Positions 51,471 through 59,907 of a stretch of 64,000 nt of DNA are shown here, one piece after another (the stretch's first letter is position 1; every line of letters begins with the position of its first letter). This stretch comes from Pelagibius litoralis (GTDB taxonomy: Bacteria; Pseudomonadota; Alphaproteobacteria; Kiloniellales; Kiloniellaceae). Position numbers and translations under genes: made by a program. The notes under the pieces are model-generated. The model was not told where the DNA came from. It made no database searches and saw only the letters and a list, made by a program, of their open reading frames with translations. Location: the NCBI RefSeq assembly GCF_011683915.1, contig NZ_JAAQPH010000022.1, positions 1 through 64,000 on the forward strand, in the 5' to 3' direction.

Positions 51471-52043
51471 ATGCAAAAGCCACTTGAAATCAGCTTCCGC
51501 AATATGGATCGCTCCGAGGCGGTTGCCACCCGAGTCCGGGAGAAAGCGAACAAGCTCGAGCAGTTCTTTGGGCGCATAACGACTTGCAGGGTTTTGGTCG
51601 AGGCAAGTAACCGACGGCACTCAAAAGGCAATCTCTATCATGTGCAAATAGAGGTGGGGGTTCCGGGTAACCAGATCGTAGTCAACCGGAATCCGAAGGA
51701 AAAGCATGCCCATGAGGACGTCTATGTGGCGGTGCGCGATGCCTTCGATGCCGCCCGGCGCCGGCTGGAAGACCATTCACGGCGCAGGGCCGGTAAGGTG
51801 AAGGTCCACGAGGTCTCGCCGCATGGAAAGGTCATTCGGCTGTTTCCCTATGAGGGATACGGCTTCATAGAGACCTCTGACGGTCAGGAGGTCTATTTCC
51901 ACCGAAACAGCCTGGTGGGTGCGGATTTCGATGCCCTGGAGGTGGGGCAAGAGGTGCGCTTGGTTCTCGCCGAAGGCGAGAGCGAGAAGGGCTCACAGGC
52001 CAGCACCGTAAAGCTCATTGGAAAGCACCATCTGACGGAGTAG
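51471..52043 (+). CDS. HPF/RaiA ribosome-binding domain fused to a cold-shock domain
   Basis: Residues 1-95 are an S30AE (HPF/RaiA) domain (EISFRNMDRSEAVATRVREK, later HAHEDVYVAVRDAFDAARRR), which docks in the decoding centre of stalled ribosomes. Residues about 115-185 form a cold-shock/OB fold with the two RNA-binding motifs (GYGFIET and VYFHRNSL). Long HPF proteins normally carry a C-terminal dimerisation domain instead. The 190-residue protein may protect or silence ribosomes under low oxygen, given the FNR-like box upstream. Confidence 0.9.
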   Translation: MQKPLEISFRNMDRSEAVATRVREKANKLEQFFGRITTCRVLVEASNRRHSKGNLYHVQIEVGVPGNQIVVNRNPKEKHAHEDVYVAVRDAFDAARRRLEDHSRRRAGKVKVHEVSPHGKVIRLFPYEGYGFIETSDGQEVYFHRNSLVGADFDALEVGQEVRLVLAEGESEKGSQASTVKLIGKHHLTE

Positions 52044-52145
52044 GTAAGGCTGGGAACCCGGGTCCATCGACTTCTTGTGCGCTTCATCGTGAGAAGCACT
52101 CAGGCGCTTGAGGGAGTACCGGCATGATCGGCGCGGCAGGAAGGG

Positions 52146-53018
52146 CTAAGCCTCCTTTTCGGTTTGTAGGACGATCGGCACCCGGGCCTTCTCGATGATC
52201 TGCCCAATCTGAGCGCTCTCGAAGTAGGAAATGTCAGCTGGCAGCATGAGGAGACCGCGGTCTAGCTCGCAAAGCCGGCGAACGGCTATGGCCCTGTCCC
52301 GCGGGACCAAAAGACGCAAAGGGGGAACCTGGACCCTTCCCGTCGCGGATCGGATACGTTCTTCGAAGTCCTTGATACCTCTCGCCGTTTCGCCAAGAAG
52401 TATGATCTCCAGCGGCTCCCCGCGCGCGCTGGCGAGATTGCTGGCCAGGCCCAACATCCGGTCGGCTGTCAAAGAGGCATCGTAGGGCAACACGGTTGTC
52501 CCTCGGCGTGCGGCTTGGAGTTCGCCGGTGAGGAGAAGGGGGCCAGGCGCTCTGGCCGCGATCGTTCTCGCCTGACCGCTGACATGCGTGAAGGATGCCA
52601 GCGGCCCCACACGGCGCGTCATGGCGATGATGTCGCCAGCGTTGGCGGCTAGCAATATTTGCTCGTCAGTACGTCCGTGAACCTCCTGGAACGACCAAGT
52701 CAGCCGGTGTAGTGCCGCGTGCTTGGCAATGGCCACACGGGCTTGCGAAGCCAGTGCACGCAGATCTTGCCGCACAAGCTCAGGCTCAAGTCTCCGCGTT
52801 ATCGCCCTGGCAAGCTGGACCTCATGGGCGAAGGGCAGGGCGGCGAGGCGTAGCAAATCCTGGTCCTCGATAAACAGGCCGGTCAGCTCACAGGCTTCGG
52901 CCGAGGCAATGGTCGCGGCTGTACCGAGGACTTCATCATTGGCCGCCGTGCTGTCCAGAACGACGAGCACACGGCGGAACCGGCCGATCTGCTGATCGCC
53001 GAGGTCAGGAGTGGCCAT
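52146..53018 (-). CDS. Tandem universal stress protein-like protein
   Basis: From ATG 53018, overlapping the Lon-like gene end by 14 bases, the protein has 290 residues in two Usp-like halves (RVLVVLDSTAANDEVLGTAA at the start; TVLPYDASLTADRMLGLASN in the second half). The usual ATP-binding glycines are not obvious in either half. It is translated in one unit after the Lon-like protease. Confidence 0.8.
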   Translation of the reverse strand: MATPDLGDQQIGRFRRVLVVLDSTAANDEVLGTAATIASAEACELTGLFIEDQDLLRLAALPFAHEVQLARAITRRLEPELVRQDLRALASQARVAIAKHAALHRLTWSFQEVHGRTDEQILLAANAGDIIAMTRRVGPLASFTHVSGQARTIAARAPGPLLLTGELQAARRGTTVLPYDASLTADRMLGLASNLASARGEPLEIILLGETARGIKDFEERIRSATGRVQVPPLRLLVPRDRAIAVRRLCELDRGLLMLPADISYFESAQIGQIIEKARVPIVLQTEKEA

Positions 53019-55446
53019 TCCGTGCCTCCTGCTCGCCGCAGTCCTTGTGGGCTTGCCCGAAGCGGCGACGTGCCGTGGCGAAGGCGAGCAGACGGTTTTC
53101 GACCAAGCGATTGACTGACCCTTCAGGGAATGTGCCGTCTGCATCCCGTGTCCCCGCGTCCATTCCTGTCAGCAGTTCGATGCCCTGTTCAATAGTTTCG
53201 ACCGGATAGACAGCGAAGCGGCCTTCGGCAACGGCATCGACGACATCCTGGCGCAGCATCAAATGCTTCTGGTTGACCGCTGGGATCATAACGCCCTGAT
53301 CGCCGGTCAAGCCGCGCTGCTTGCAGATGTCGAAAAAGCCCTCGATCTTTTCATTGACGCCACCTATGGCCTGGACCTGGCCGTTCTGATTAACCGAACC
53401 CGTAACCGCCAGGCCCTGGTTCAAGGGCACCTGGGCGAGGGCGGAGAGCAGGGCGTAGAGCTCCGCGCTGGATGCGCTGTCGCCTTCCACACCGCCATAG
53501 GACTGCTCGAAGACCAGGCTGGCGGAGAGGGAAAGCGGCTGGTCGATGGCGAAGTGGCCGGCCAAGTAGGAGGAGAGAATTAACACGCCTTTGGAGTGGA
53601 CCGGGCCGCCCAGTTCGACTTCGCGCTCAATATCGACTACCTTCCCGGCACCCAAGCGTACTCGGGCAGTAATACGGCTCGGACGGCCGAAGGCAAAGCT
53701 ACCGAGCTGCAGGACGCTGAGACCGTTTATCTGGCCCACGGCAGCACCCTCGGTTTCCAGGAGGACGAAACCCCGCTGGATCGCTTCGTAGCTGCGGTCG
53801 CGCAAGCGGTCGGCGCGGTGGATTTGCGCGTCTATGGCCTTTTGCACATGAACTGACTTGGACTTGCGGACGCCGGCGGTTCCGGCAAAAAAATCCGTTT
53901 CCTTCAGCAGATCTACGACGGTGCGCAGGTCGACGGAGAGCTTTTCTGCATCTTGTGCCATGCGGGCGCTGTGTTCAATGACACGTGCTACGGCCGAGGC
54001 CTCCAGCGGCCGCAGACCTTCCCGCCGGACCATGGTTGCCAGCAGGCGGGCGAAGAGAAGTTCGCCATCTTCGTCGCGCGCCATTGAGTCGTCAAAGTCT
54101 GCAGCAACTTTGAAGAGGGTGGGAAACTCCGGATCGTAGATGCCCAGCAGATAGTAGAAAAAGGGTTCGCCGCAGAGAATGACCTTTGCTTTCAGCGGTA
54201 TGTCGGCCGGTTCCAGCGACACGGTGCTGATGAGGCTCAACATCTGTCCGGGTGCTTCGATGCGAATCTTGCCGGCTTTAAGGGTGCGTTTGAGCGCTTC
54301 CCAGGCGAAGGGTTGAGACAGAACCTTGCGGACATCGAGGATGAGATATCCGCCGTTGGCGCGGTGCAGGGCGCCCGCCTTGATCAGGGTAAAGTCGGTG
54401 ATCAGTGCGCCCATCTCCGAGATGTGCTCGACCCGGCCGATGAGGTTCTGCAGTGTCGGATTGTCTTCGAAGATGACCGGCGCTCCCTCGAGACATTCGC
54501 CGCTCACCATCAGGTTTATTTCGTAGCGCTTGAAACCGTTCACAAGATGCCGATTTCTGGGACCTTCGGCTGAGGGGTTTTCCTCGGACGCGTGCTCGAT
54601 TTGCAGCAGCATATGGACGTTATCAAGCAAGTCTTCGCGGACCGCTTCCAGATGCTGTTGGATGCCGGGGATGTCGACGAAACGTTCCCGCAGCTTGTTG
54701 ATCGGCTGGTCGATGGTCAGAGCCGTCACTTCGCGATTCAGATCGCGTAAGGCGTCGCGCTGTTCCATGGCCCAGGTCGGGATGCGCTTGACGACGGCTT
54801 CCAGTTCCGTCTGTAGTGCCTCGATCTCGGTTTCGATCCGTTTTCGTTCTTCGGCGGGCAGCGCATTGAACTCCTGTGGTTCCATGACGGCGTCGTCTTT
54901 TATCGGTGCGAAACCAAACCCGAGCGGCGTCCGAACGAGGGCGATCCTCTTTTCTTCCGCCTTTTTGCGAAGCGCCTCGAACGCGCCGTCATGTCGCTCG
55001 CGGGCCGCATCAACAAGTACCTGGCGACGGTTCCGGTAGTCTTCGCTCTCGAAAGCGGCCGGTACCGCCGTGCGGAGCTCGTCAGTCAGGTGACGTATTT
55101 CCGTCTGAAGAGCATGACCGCGGCCTCGTGGCAGGCAGAGTGCTATGGGCCTATGTGGCGTTTCAAAGTTGTTCAGATAGACCCAGTCGGATGGCGGCGC
55201 TTCCTTTGCGGCCTTCGCCTCAAGGATGCCTGCGACTGTGGTGTGTTTTCCCGTTCCTGGAGGCCCCAGGACGAAAAGGTTGTATCCATCCTGGTCGATG
55301 GTTGCACCGAAATGGATCGCTTCCAGCGCGCGCTCCTGGCCAATCACATCGTTCAGGTCTTGCAGATCGTCGGTGGACTCAAAGTCAAACCGTGAGGCAT
55401 CGCAGTCTCTGCGGAGTTTGTCAGCCGAAAGAGGGGCGATGGTCAT
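53005..55446 (-). CDS. Lon-like ATP-dependent protease (LonB/YcbZ type)
   Basis: From ATG 55446 the protein has 813 residues: Walker A near residue 61 (GPPGTGKHTTV), an AAA region interrupted by a long helical insert, and a C-terminal S16 protease domain with the Ser/Lys dyad near Ser659 (EGDSASSAE) and Lys700 (GGVNEKIEGF). There is no N-terminal LAN domain, unlike LonA. It degrades or unfolds proteins in the cytoplasm. An ATG at 55554 would add 36 residues without homology. An FNR-like box lies 123 bases upstream of 55446, and a Usp gene is fused to its 3' end by overlap. Confidence 0.9.
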   Translation of the reverse strand: MTIAPLSADKLRRDCDASRFDFESTDDLQDLNDVIGQERALEAIHFGATIDQDGYNLFVLGPPGTGKHTTVAGILEAKAAKEAPPSDWVYLNNFETPHRPIALCLPRGRGHALQTEIRHLTDELRTAVPAAFESEDYRNRRQVLVDAARERHDGAFEALRKKAEEKRIALVRTPLGFGFAPIKDDAVMEPQEFNALPAEERKRIETEIEALQTELEAVVKRIPTWAMEQRDALRDLNREVTALTIDQPINKLRERFVDIPGIQQHLEAVREDLLDNVHMLLQIEHASEENPSAEGPRNRHLVNGFKRYEINLMVSGECLEGAPVIFEDNPTLQNLIGRVEHISEMGALITDFTLIKAGALHRANGGYLILDVRKVLSQPFAWEALKRTLKAGKIRIEAPGQMLSLISTVSLEPADIPLKAKVILCGEPFFYYLLGIYDPEFPTLFKVAADFDDSMARDEDGELLFARLLATMVRREGLRPLEASAVARVIEHSARMAQDAEKLSVDLRTVVDLLKETDFFAGTAGVRKSKSVHVQKAIDAQIHRADRLRDRSYEAIQRGFVLLETEGAAVGQINGLSVLQLGSFAFGRPSRITARVRLGAGKVVDIEREVELGGPVHSKGVLILSSYLAGHFAIDQPLSLSASLVFEQSYGGVEGDSASSAELYALLSALAQVPLNQGLAVTGSVNQNGQVQAIGGVNEKIEGFFDICKQRGLTGDQGVMIPAVNQKHLMLRQDVVDAVAEGRFAVYPVETIEQGIELLTGMDAGTRDADGTFPEGSVNRLVENRLLAFATARRRFGQAHKDCGEQEARNGHS

Positions 55447-55985
55447 TGCGATGCTACTCAGTTTTTTGCTCTGGCCGCCGGTGGCGCGATAACAGTGGAG
55501 ATTATGTCGCTGTTGTGCATTGAGGGGGATCAATGGCGGGTCTGATGAAGCCATCCGATAGCAGGGGCTTGATTTAGGTCATGGATGAGACGTCAAGGGA
55601 ACCTGATGATGCTTCAACTGGAATCCGCGATGCGCAACCGCCGGAGCCAGCCTCTAATGGACATTATCCGCCTATGGCGAGTTGGTGACGGTCGATGGTG
55701 CCATCGCCTATCTGGCCGCCAAGAGCAGCGGATAGGGGATATCGATTGTTCACCACCGCCGCAGGCCCGGTTACGGCTGATTTCGCCGGCAACCGTCTGC
55801 TGCAGGGGATAACCCTCGCCTATGTGCTGCTGTGCCCGGCGCTGCCTTTGCACTGTCGGTGATTGTCATTGCCGAGGCCATGCCCGGGGTATCCGGCAAG
55901 ACTCGGCGATCAGCTTCTTGATTCAATGCGAGGGCAGCGCATTGTGGGGCGGGTGTTGTGACTGCCAATATGGACAGTGGATCTC
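55447..55985. other. Intergenic region between lon-like and NAPRTase genes
   Basis: It contains the FNR-like box (55569-55582) for the minus-strand protease gene. The short frames on the plus strand around 55740-55860 resemble a fragment of a hydrophobic segment (ITLAYVLLCPALPL) but no intact gene. The end should hold the promoter of the nicotinate phosphoribosyltransferase gene. Confidence 0.45.
55569..55582. promoter_or_regulatory. FNR-like box upstream of the Lon-like protease gene
   Basis: The sequence ttgat-ttag-gtcat matches TTGAY-N4-RTCAA except for the last base. It is 123 bases before the protease ATG at 55446. Confidence 0.5.
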
Positions 55986-57335
55986 ATGACGGAAACCAGC
56001 CTTCTTCTCACCGACCTATACGAACTGAACATGATGCAAGCCTACCAACGGGCCGGCATGACTGAGACCGCGGTTTTCGAGTTCTTTGTTCGCAGACTAC
56101 CATCCAACCGTAACTTCCTGGTTGCTGCGGGTTTGGAGCAGGTCGTCGATTTTCTCCAAGATGCGCGGTTTACGCAGGCTGAGGTCGACTGGCTCGCGGC
56201 CCATCAGGGCTTCTCCGCGGAATTCCTCGATAGCCTGCTCGCGCTGCGCTTCACCGGCGATGTCGATGCGATGCCGGAGGGCACAATCTTCTTCGCCGAC
56301 GAGCCGATCCTGCGCGTGACTGCACCGCTGCCGGAGGCGCAGCTCTTCGAGACGCGGATCATCAACCTGCTACACTTCCAAACAGTTGTTGCGTCCAAGG
56401 CGAGCCGTATGGCTCTGGCAGCGGGAGATATACAGCTGTCCGATTTCGGCCTGCGGCGGGCCCATGGTGCTGAGGCCGGCCTTCTGGCAGCAAGGGCCAG
56501 TTATCTCAGCGGGTTTGCCGGTTCGGCAACAGTTTTGGCGGCTCAACGGTTTGGCGTACCGGTTTCCGGCACCATGGCACATTCCTTCGTGCAGGCTCAC
56601 GAAAGCGAGGCGCTTGCTTTCGTGCACTTCGCCGAATCTCGGCGCGAGGGGGTGGTCCTGCTGATTGATACTTACGATACTGAGGCGGCGGCGCGGAAGG
56701 TCGTGGCCCTGGCGCCGAGGTTGACTCAGCAAGGGCTCAAGCTCAAAGGTGTGAGGCTCGACAGCGGCGATCTTGCCGAACATGCACGGCGGGTGCGGGC
56801 CATTCTCGACATCGGCGGCCTTGAGCAGGTTCAGATTTTCGCCAGCGGCGGCCTCGACGAGTGGGCGTTACAGCGCTTCGTGGCTGAGGCTGCACCGATC
56901 GATGCCTGTGGCATCGGTACCAGCCTTTCAACCTCTCAAGACGTTCCCGCACTTGATTGTGCTTACAAACTCCAGGAGTACGCCGGGCAGGCGAAGCGCA
57001 AACGCTCCGAAGGCAAGGCGACTTGGCCCGGCCGCAAACAGGTCTATCGCCGCTATGACAGCAACGGCGTGATGACCGGTGACACCTTGACACTTGAGGG
57101 CGACACGGTGGTCGGCGAGCCCTTGCTGCAGCCGGCTATGAGAGCAGGGAAAAGCCTTGAAACAGCGCCGAGTCTCGCTGACAGTAGGGCGCACGCGACT
57201 GCTGAGCGGCAACGCCTACCGGTCAGGCTGCGTGATCTGAAACCGGCAGAACCCTATGTGGCCGAGGTCTCCCACGCGCTACGATCCCTTACTGCAAAGG
57301 TGGATCATGACCAGCGAGCCTCTGCGGAGTCATGA
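55986..57335 (+). CDS. pncB: Nicotinate phosphoribosyltransferase
   Basis: The protein of 449 residues from ATG 55986 matches the NAPRTase family: an N-terminal segment LLTDLYELNMMQAYQRAGM, the active-site region DFGLRRAHGAEAGLLAA with the conserved His, GTMAHSFVQAHESE, and the phosphate-binding region RLDSGDL. It makes nicotinate mononucleotide from nicotinate and PRPP in NAD salvage. A GTG three codons upstream is an alternative start. It stands alone on the plus strand among minus-strand stress genes. Confidence 0.93.
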   Translation: MTETSLLLTDLYELNMMQAYQRAGMTETAVFEFFVRRLPSNRNFLVAAGLEQVVDFLQDARFTQAEVDWLAAHQGFSAEFLDSLLALRFTGDVDAMPEGTIFFADEPILRVTAPLPEAQLFETRIINLLHFQTVVASKASRMALAAGDIQLSDFGLRRAHGAEAGLLAARASYLSGFAGSATVLAAQRFGVPVSGTMAHSFVQAHESEALAFVHFAESRREGVVLLIDTYDTEAAARKVVALAPRLTQQGLKLKGVRLDSGDLAEHARRVRAILDIGGLEQVQIFASGGLDEWALQRFVAEAAPIDACGIGTSLSTSQDVPALDCAYKLQEYAGQAKRKRSEGKATWPGRKQVYRRYDSNGVMTGDTLTLEGDTVVGEPLLQPAMRAGKSLETAPSLADSRAHATAERQRLPVRLRDLKPAEPYVAEVSHALRSLTAKVDHDQRASAES

Positions 57336-57375
57336 TAATCTTGCGGCCGTGGGGACGGCCCAACTTAGAGCGCGT

Positions 57376-58113
57376 TCAGGTCCTTTCGAGTAGTCTTTTC
57401 AACCGCAGTGCATCGCGCGGCGCATGGCCTTCGGCGTCATTGTCAAAGAACACGAAGATGTCCAGGCCGTCTTGCCGCCAATCGCCGATTTGCGCCGCGA
57501 GATGGGCAAGGCGGCGGGGGCTGTAGGCGCCTGCGTAGGCCTTGCCTGGCCCATGGAGGCGCAGATAAACGAAGTCGCTGGTGATCTCCGGTGGCGCGCG
57601 GCGACCACCCAGATCGTAGATGCAGAAGGCCGCTCCGTAGTTGACGAGGGCCGCATAGACTGCCGGGTTGAACCAGCTTTCGTCGCGAAACTCGAAGGCG
57701 CAGCGGTACCGGCTTGGCAAAGCGGCCAGAAATTGCTCGAGCCGTTCCAGGTTGCAGCGCCATCGAGGGGGTAGCTGGAAGACCACCACTTTTAACTTGT
57801 CGCCCAGATTGCCAATTCGCTCGAAGAAGGCCGGCAGGCTTCGCGCCGGATCCTTCAATTTCTTCATGTGGGTGATGTATCGGCTGGCCTTGCAGGTGAA
57901 AGTAAAGTCATCCGGGGTTTCCGATTTCCAACGGTGCAGGCTGCTGAGAGAGGGCAGGCGGTAGAAGCTGTTGTCGATCTCGACGCTTGAGAACTGTTGG
58001 GTGTAGATTTTCAGCATAGCCGAACTCTTGCTGTCGGCCGGATAGAACGGGCCGGCCCAATGCTTGTAGTGCCATCCGCAGGTGCCGATATGCAGGCTGC
58101 CAAGCCTTTTCAT
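57376..58113 (-). CDS. DUF72 domain-containing protein
   Basis: The 245-residue protein matches the DUF72/YecE family, a TIM-barrel fold of unknown function: HIGTCGWHYKHWAGPFYP at the start, SVEIDNSFYRLPS, and FFDNDAEGHAPRDALRL near the end. I use ATG 58113; the frame is also open from 58143. It lies 79 bases downstream of groEL on the same strand and could be co-transcribed. Confidence 0.9.
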   Translation of the reverse strand: MKRLGSLHIGTCGWHYKHWAGPFYPADSKSSAMLKIYTQQFSSVEIDNSFYRLPSLSSLHRWKSETPDDFTFTCKASRYITHMKKLKDPARSLPAFFERIGNLGDKLKVVVFQLPPRWRCNLERLEQFLAALPSRYRCAFEFRDESWFNPAVYAALVNYGAAFCIYDLGGRRAPPEITSDFVYLRLHGPGKAYAGAYSPRRLAHLAAQIGDWRQDGLDIFVFFDNDAEGHAPRDALRLKRLLERT

Positions 58114-58191
58114 CACGGCCTTGCTGGACGCACAGTCTGGCACCTCGTGACAGCTAATCGATCCACGTCTCTTGCAATGGCACGGGATACG

Positions 58192-59817
58192 TCACATGCC
58201 CATCTCCATGGTCGTTGGCTGTTGCTTCCTCTCTTCGTCCGGAATTTCAGTCATTGTTGCTTCGGTAAGCAGCAGAATACTGGCCACCGATACGGCATTC
58301 TCAAGGGCGACACGCACCACTTTGGTTGGATCTACGATACCGGTTTCGACCAGATCGACATACGCATCCAGCGCCGCATCATAACCGACACTGCCTTTGC
58401 TCTCTAACATACGCGCAACCACGACGCCGCCATCGACCGCGGAGTTTTCGGCGATTTGGCGAGTCGGGGCACTCAAGGAACGACGCAGGATCTGCAGGCC
58501 AGTTTTCACGTCGCCTGCCGCATCCGTCTCTTCCTTGGCGAGCGCTTTCGTACAGCGCAGGAGCGCCAAACCACCGCCCGGTACGATGCCTTCTGCGACC
58601 GCTGCCTTGGTGGCGTTGATCGCGTCATCAAGCGCCTCTTTCTTGCTCTTCATCTCCGCTTCTGACGGGGCGCCCACGCGAATGACCGCCACGCCACCGG
58701 ACAGTTTGGCAAGACGCTCTTCCAGTTTTTCGCGGTCGTAGTCGCTGGTGGTTTTCTCGATCTGGGCGCGAATTTGCCGGATTCGTCCCGCGATCGCTGC
58801 TTTGTCGCCCAACCCGCCGATGATAGTTGTGGTTTCGCGGTCGGACACCACGCGTTCAGCGCGGCCGAGCTGTTTGAGTTGTACCGATTCCAGTTTGGTG
58901 CCCAGGTCTTCTGAGATCAACTGCCCGCCCGTCAGCGCGGCCATGTCTTCCAGCATGGCCTTGCGCCTGTCGCCGAAGCCCGGCGCCTTGGCGGCCACAC
59001 TACGAAAAACGCCGCGGAGCTGGTTGACGATGAGCGTCGCGAGAGCCTCTCCCTCGACGTTCTCAGCTACGAAAAGGACCGGCTCTCCGCTCTTCGCCAC
59101 TTGTTCCAGGAGGGGGAGGAGGTCCTTCAGATTATTCACTTTGCGGTCACAGAAGAGGATGTAGGGGCTCTCCAAAACCGCCTCCATCTTTTCCGGATCG
59201 GTAACGAAGTAGGGAGATAGAAAGCCCCGATCGAACTGCATCCCTTCAACGACTTCGAGGACGGTTTCGGTCGTCTTGGATTCCTCGACCGTGATGACAC
59301 CATCGTTGCCGACTCTTTCCATGGCATCGGCCACCAGCTCGCCAATGGCCGCATCATTGTGTGCGGATATCGTGGCAACCTGCACCTTTTCCTTTCGGGT
59401 CTTTACCGGCCTCGACATCGCCCGAAGCGTTTCCACAGCGACAGCCAGTCCACGGTCGAGTCCACGTTTGATATCGATCCCGCTGGCGCCGGCGACCACG
59501 TTCCGCGTTCCATCGGCGAAAATCGCATGTGCCAGGATTGTCGCGGTGCTGGTGCCGTCGCCCACGGCATCGCCGGTCTTCTCGGCCGCCTGCCGTAACA
59601 TCTGGGCGCCCAGGTTTTCTTCCGGGTCCTTCAGGTCCACTTCCTTCGCGATGGTCACGCCGTCATTGCAGACGATCGGAGTCCCCCACTTTCTTTGTAA
59701 CAGAACCGATTTGGATTTGGGGCCGAGGGTCACGCGCACGGCGTCGGCCAGGGCTGCGGTGCCCCGGAGAATTTTTTCCCGTGCCGACGAGTGGAAAAGG
59801 ATCTGTTTGTGCGCCAT
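58192..59817 (-). CDS. groEL: Chaperonin GroEL, solitary paralogue
   Basis: The 541-residue chaperonin has the family ATP site ([31 protein letters not shown] at 86-96) and the conserved Asp region ([20 protein letters not shown], then VPGGG). The C-terminus ends in [11 protein letters not shown] and lacks the Gly-Gly-Met repeat tail, and no groES precedes it: PEP synthase lies upstream. This suggests a second, specialised GroEL rather than the main housekeeping copy. An FNR-like box lies 77 bases upstream. Confidence 0.95.
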   Translation of the reverse strand: MAHKQILFHSSAREKILRGTAALADAVRVTLGPKSKSVLLQRKWGTPIVCNDGVTIAKEVDLKDPEENLGAQMLRQAAEKTGDAVGDGTSTATILAHAIFADGTRNVVAGASGIDIKRGLDRGLAVAVETLRAMSRPVKTRKEKVQVATISAHNDAAIGELVADAMERVGNDGVITVEESKTTETVLEVVEGMQFDRGFLSPYFVTDPEKMEAVLESPYILFCDRKVNNLKDLLPLLEQVAKSGEPVLFVAENVEGEALATLIVNQLRGVFRSVAAKAPGFGDRRKAMLEDMAALTGGQLISEDLGTKLESVQLKQLGRAERVVSDRETTTIIGGLGDKAAIAGRIRQIRAQIEKTTSDYDREKLEERLAKLSGGVAVIRVGAPSEAEMKSKKEALDDAINATKAAVAEGIVPGGGLALLRCTKALAKEETDAAGDVKTGLQILRRSLSAPTRQIAENSAVDGGVVVARMLESKGSVGYDAALDAYVDLVETGIVDPTKVVRVALENAVSVASILLLTEATMTEIPDEERKQQPTTMEMGM

Positions 59818-59893
59818 AAGCGCCTACTCCCTGACCGAGCATTGCGGGCAAGAAAGGTAACATACCGTATAGTGCTCTTGGGCAGCTGCCTCC

Positions 59894-59907
59894 TTGAGCC
59901 AGATCAA
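59894..59907. promoter_or_regulatory. FNR-like box upstream of groEL
   Basis: The sequence ttgag-ccag-atcaa has only the fifth base off the TTGAY-N4-RTCAA pattern. It sits 77 bases before the groEL ATG and overlaps the last codons of the PEP synthase gene (stop at 59904). Confidence 0.55.
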
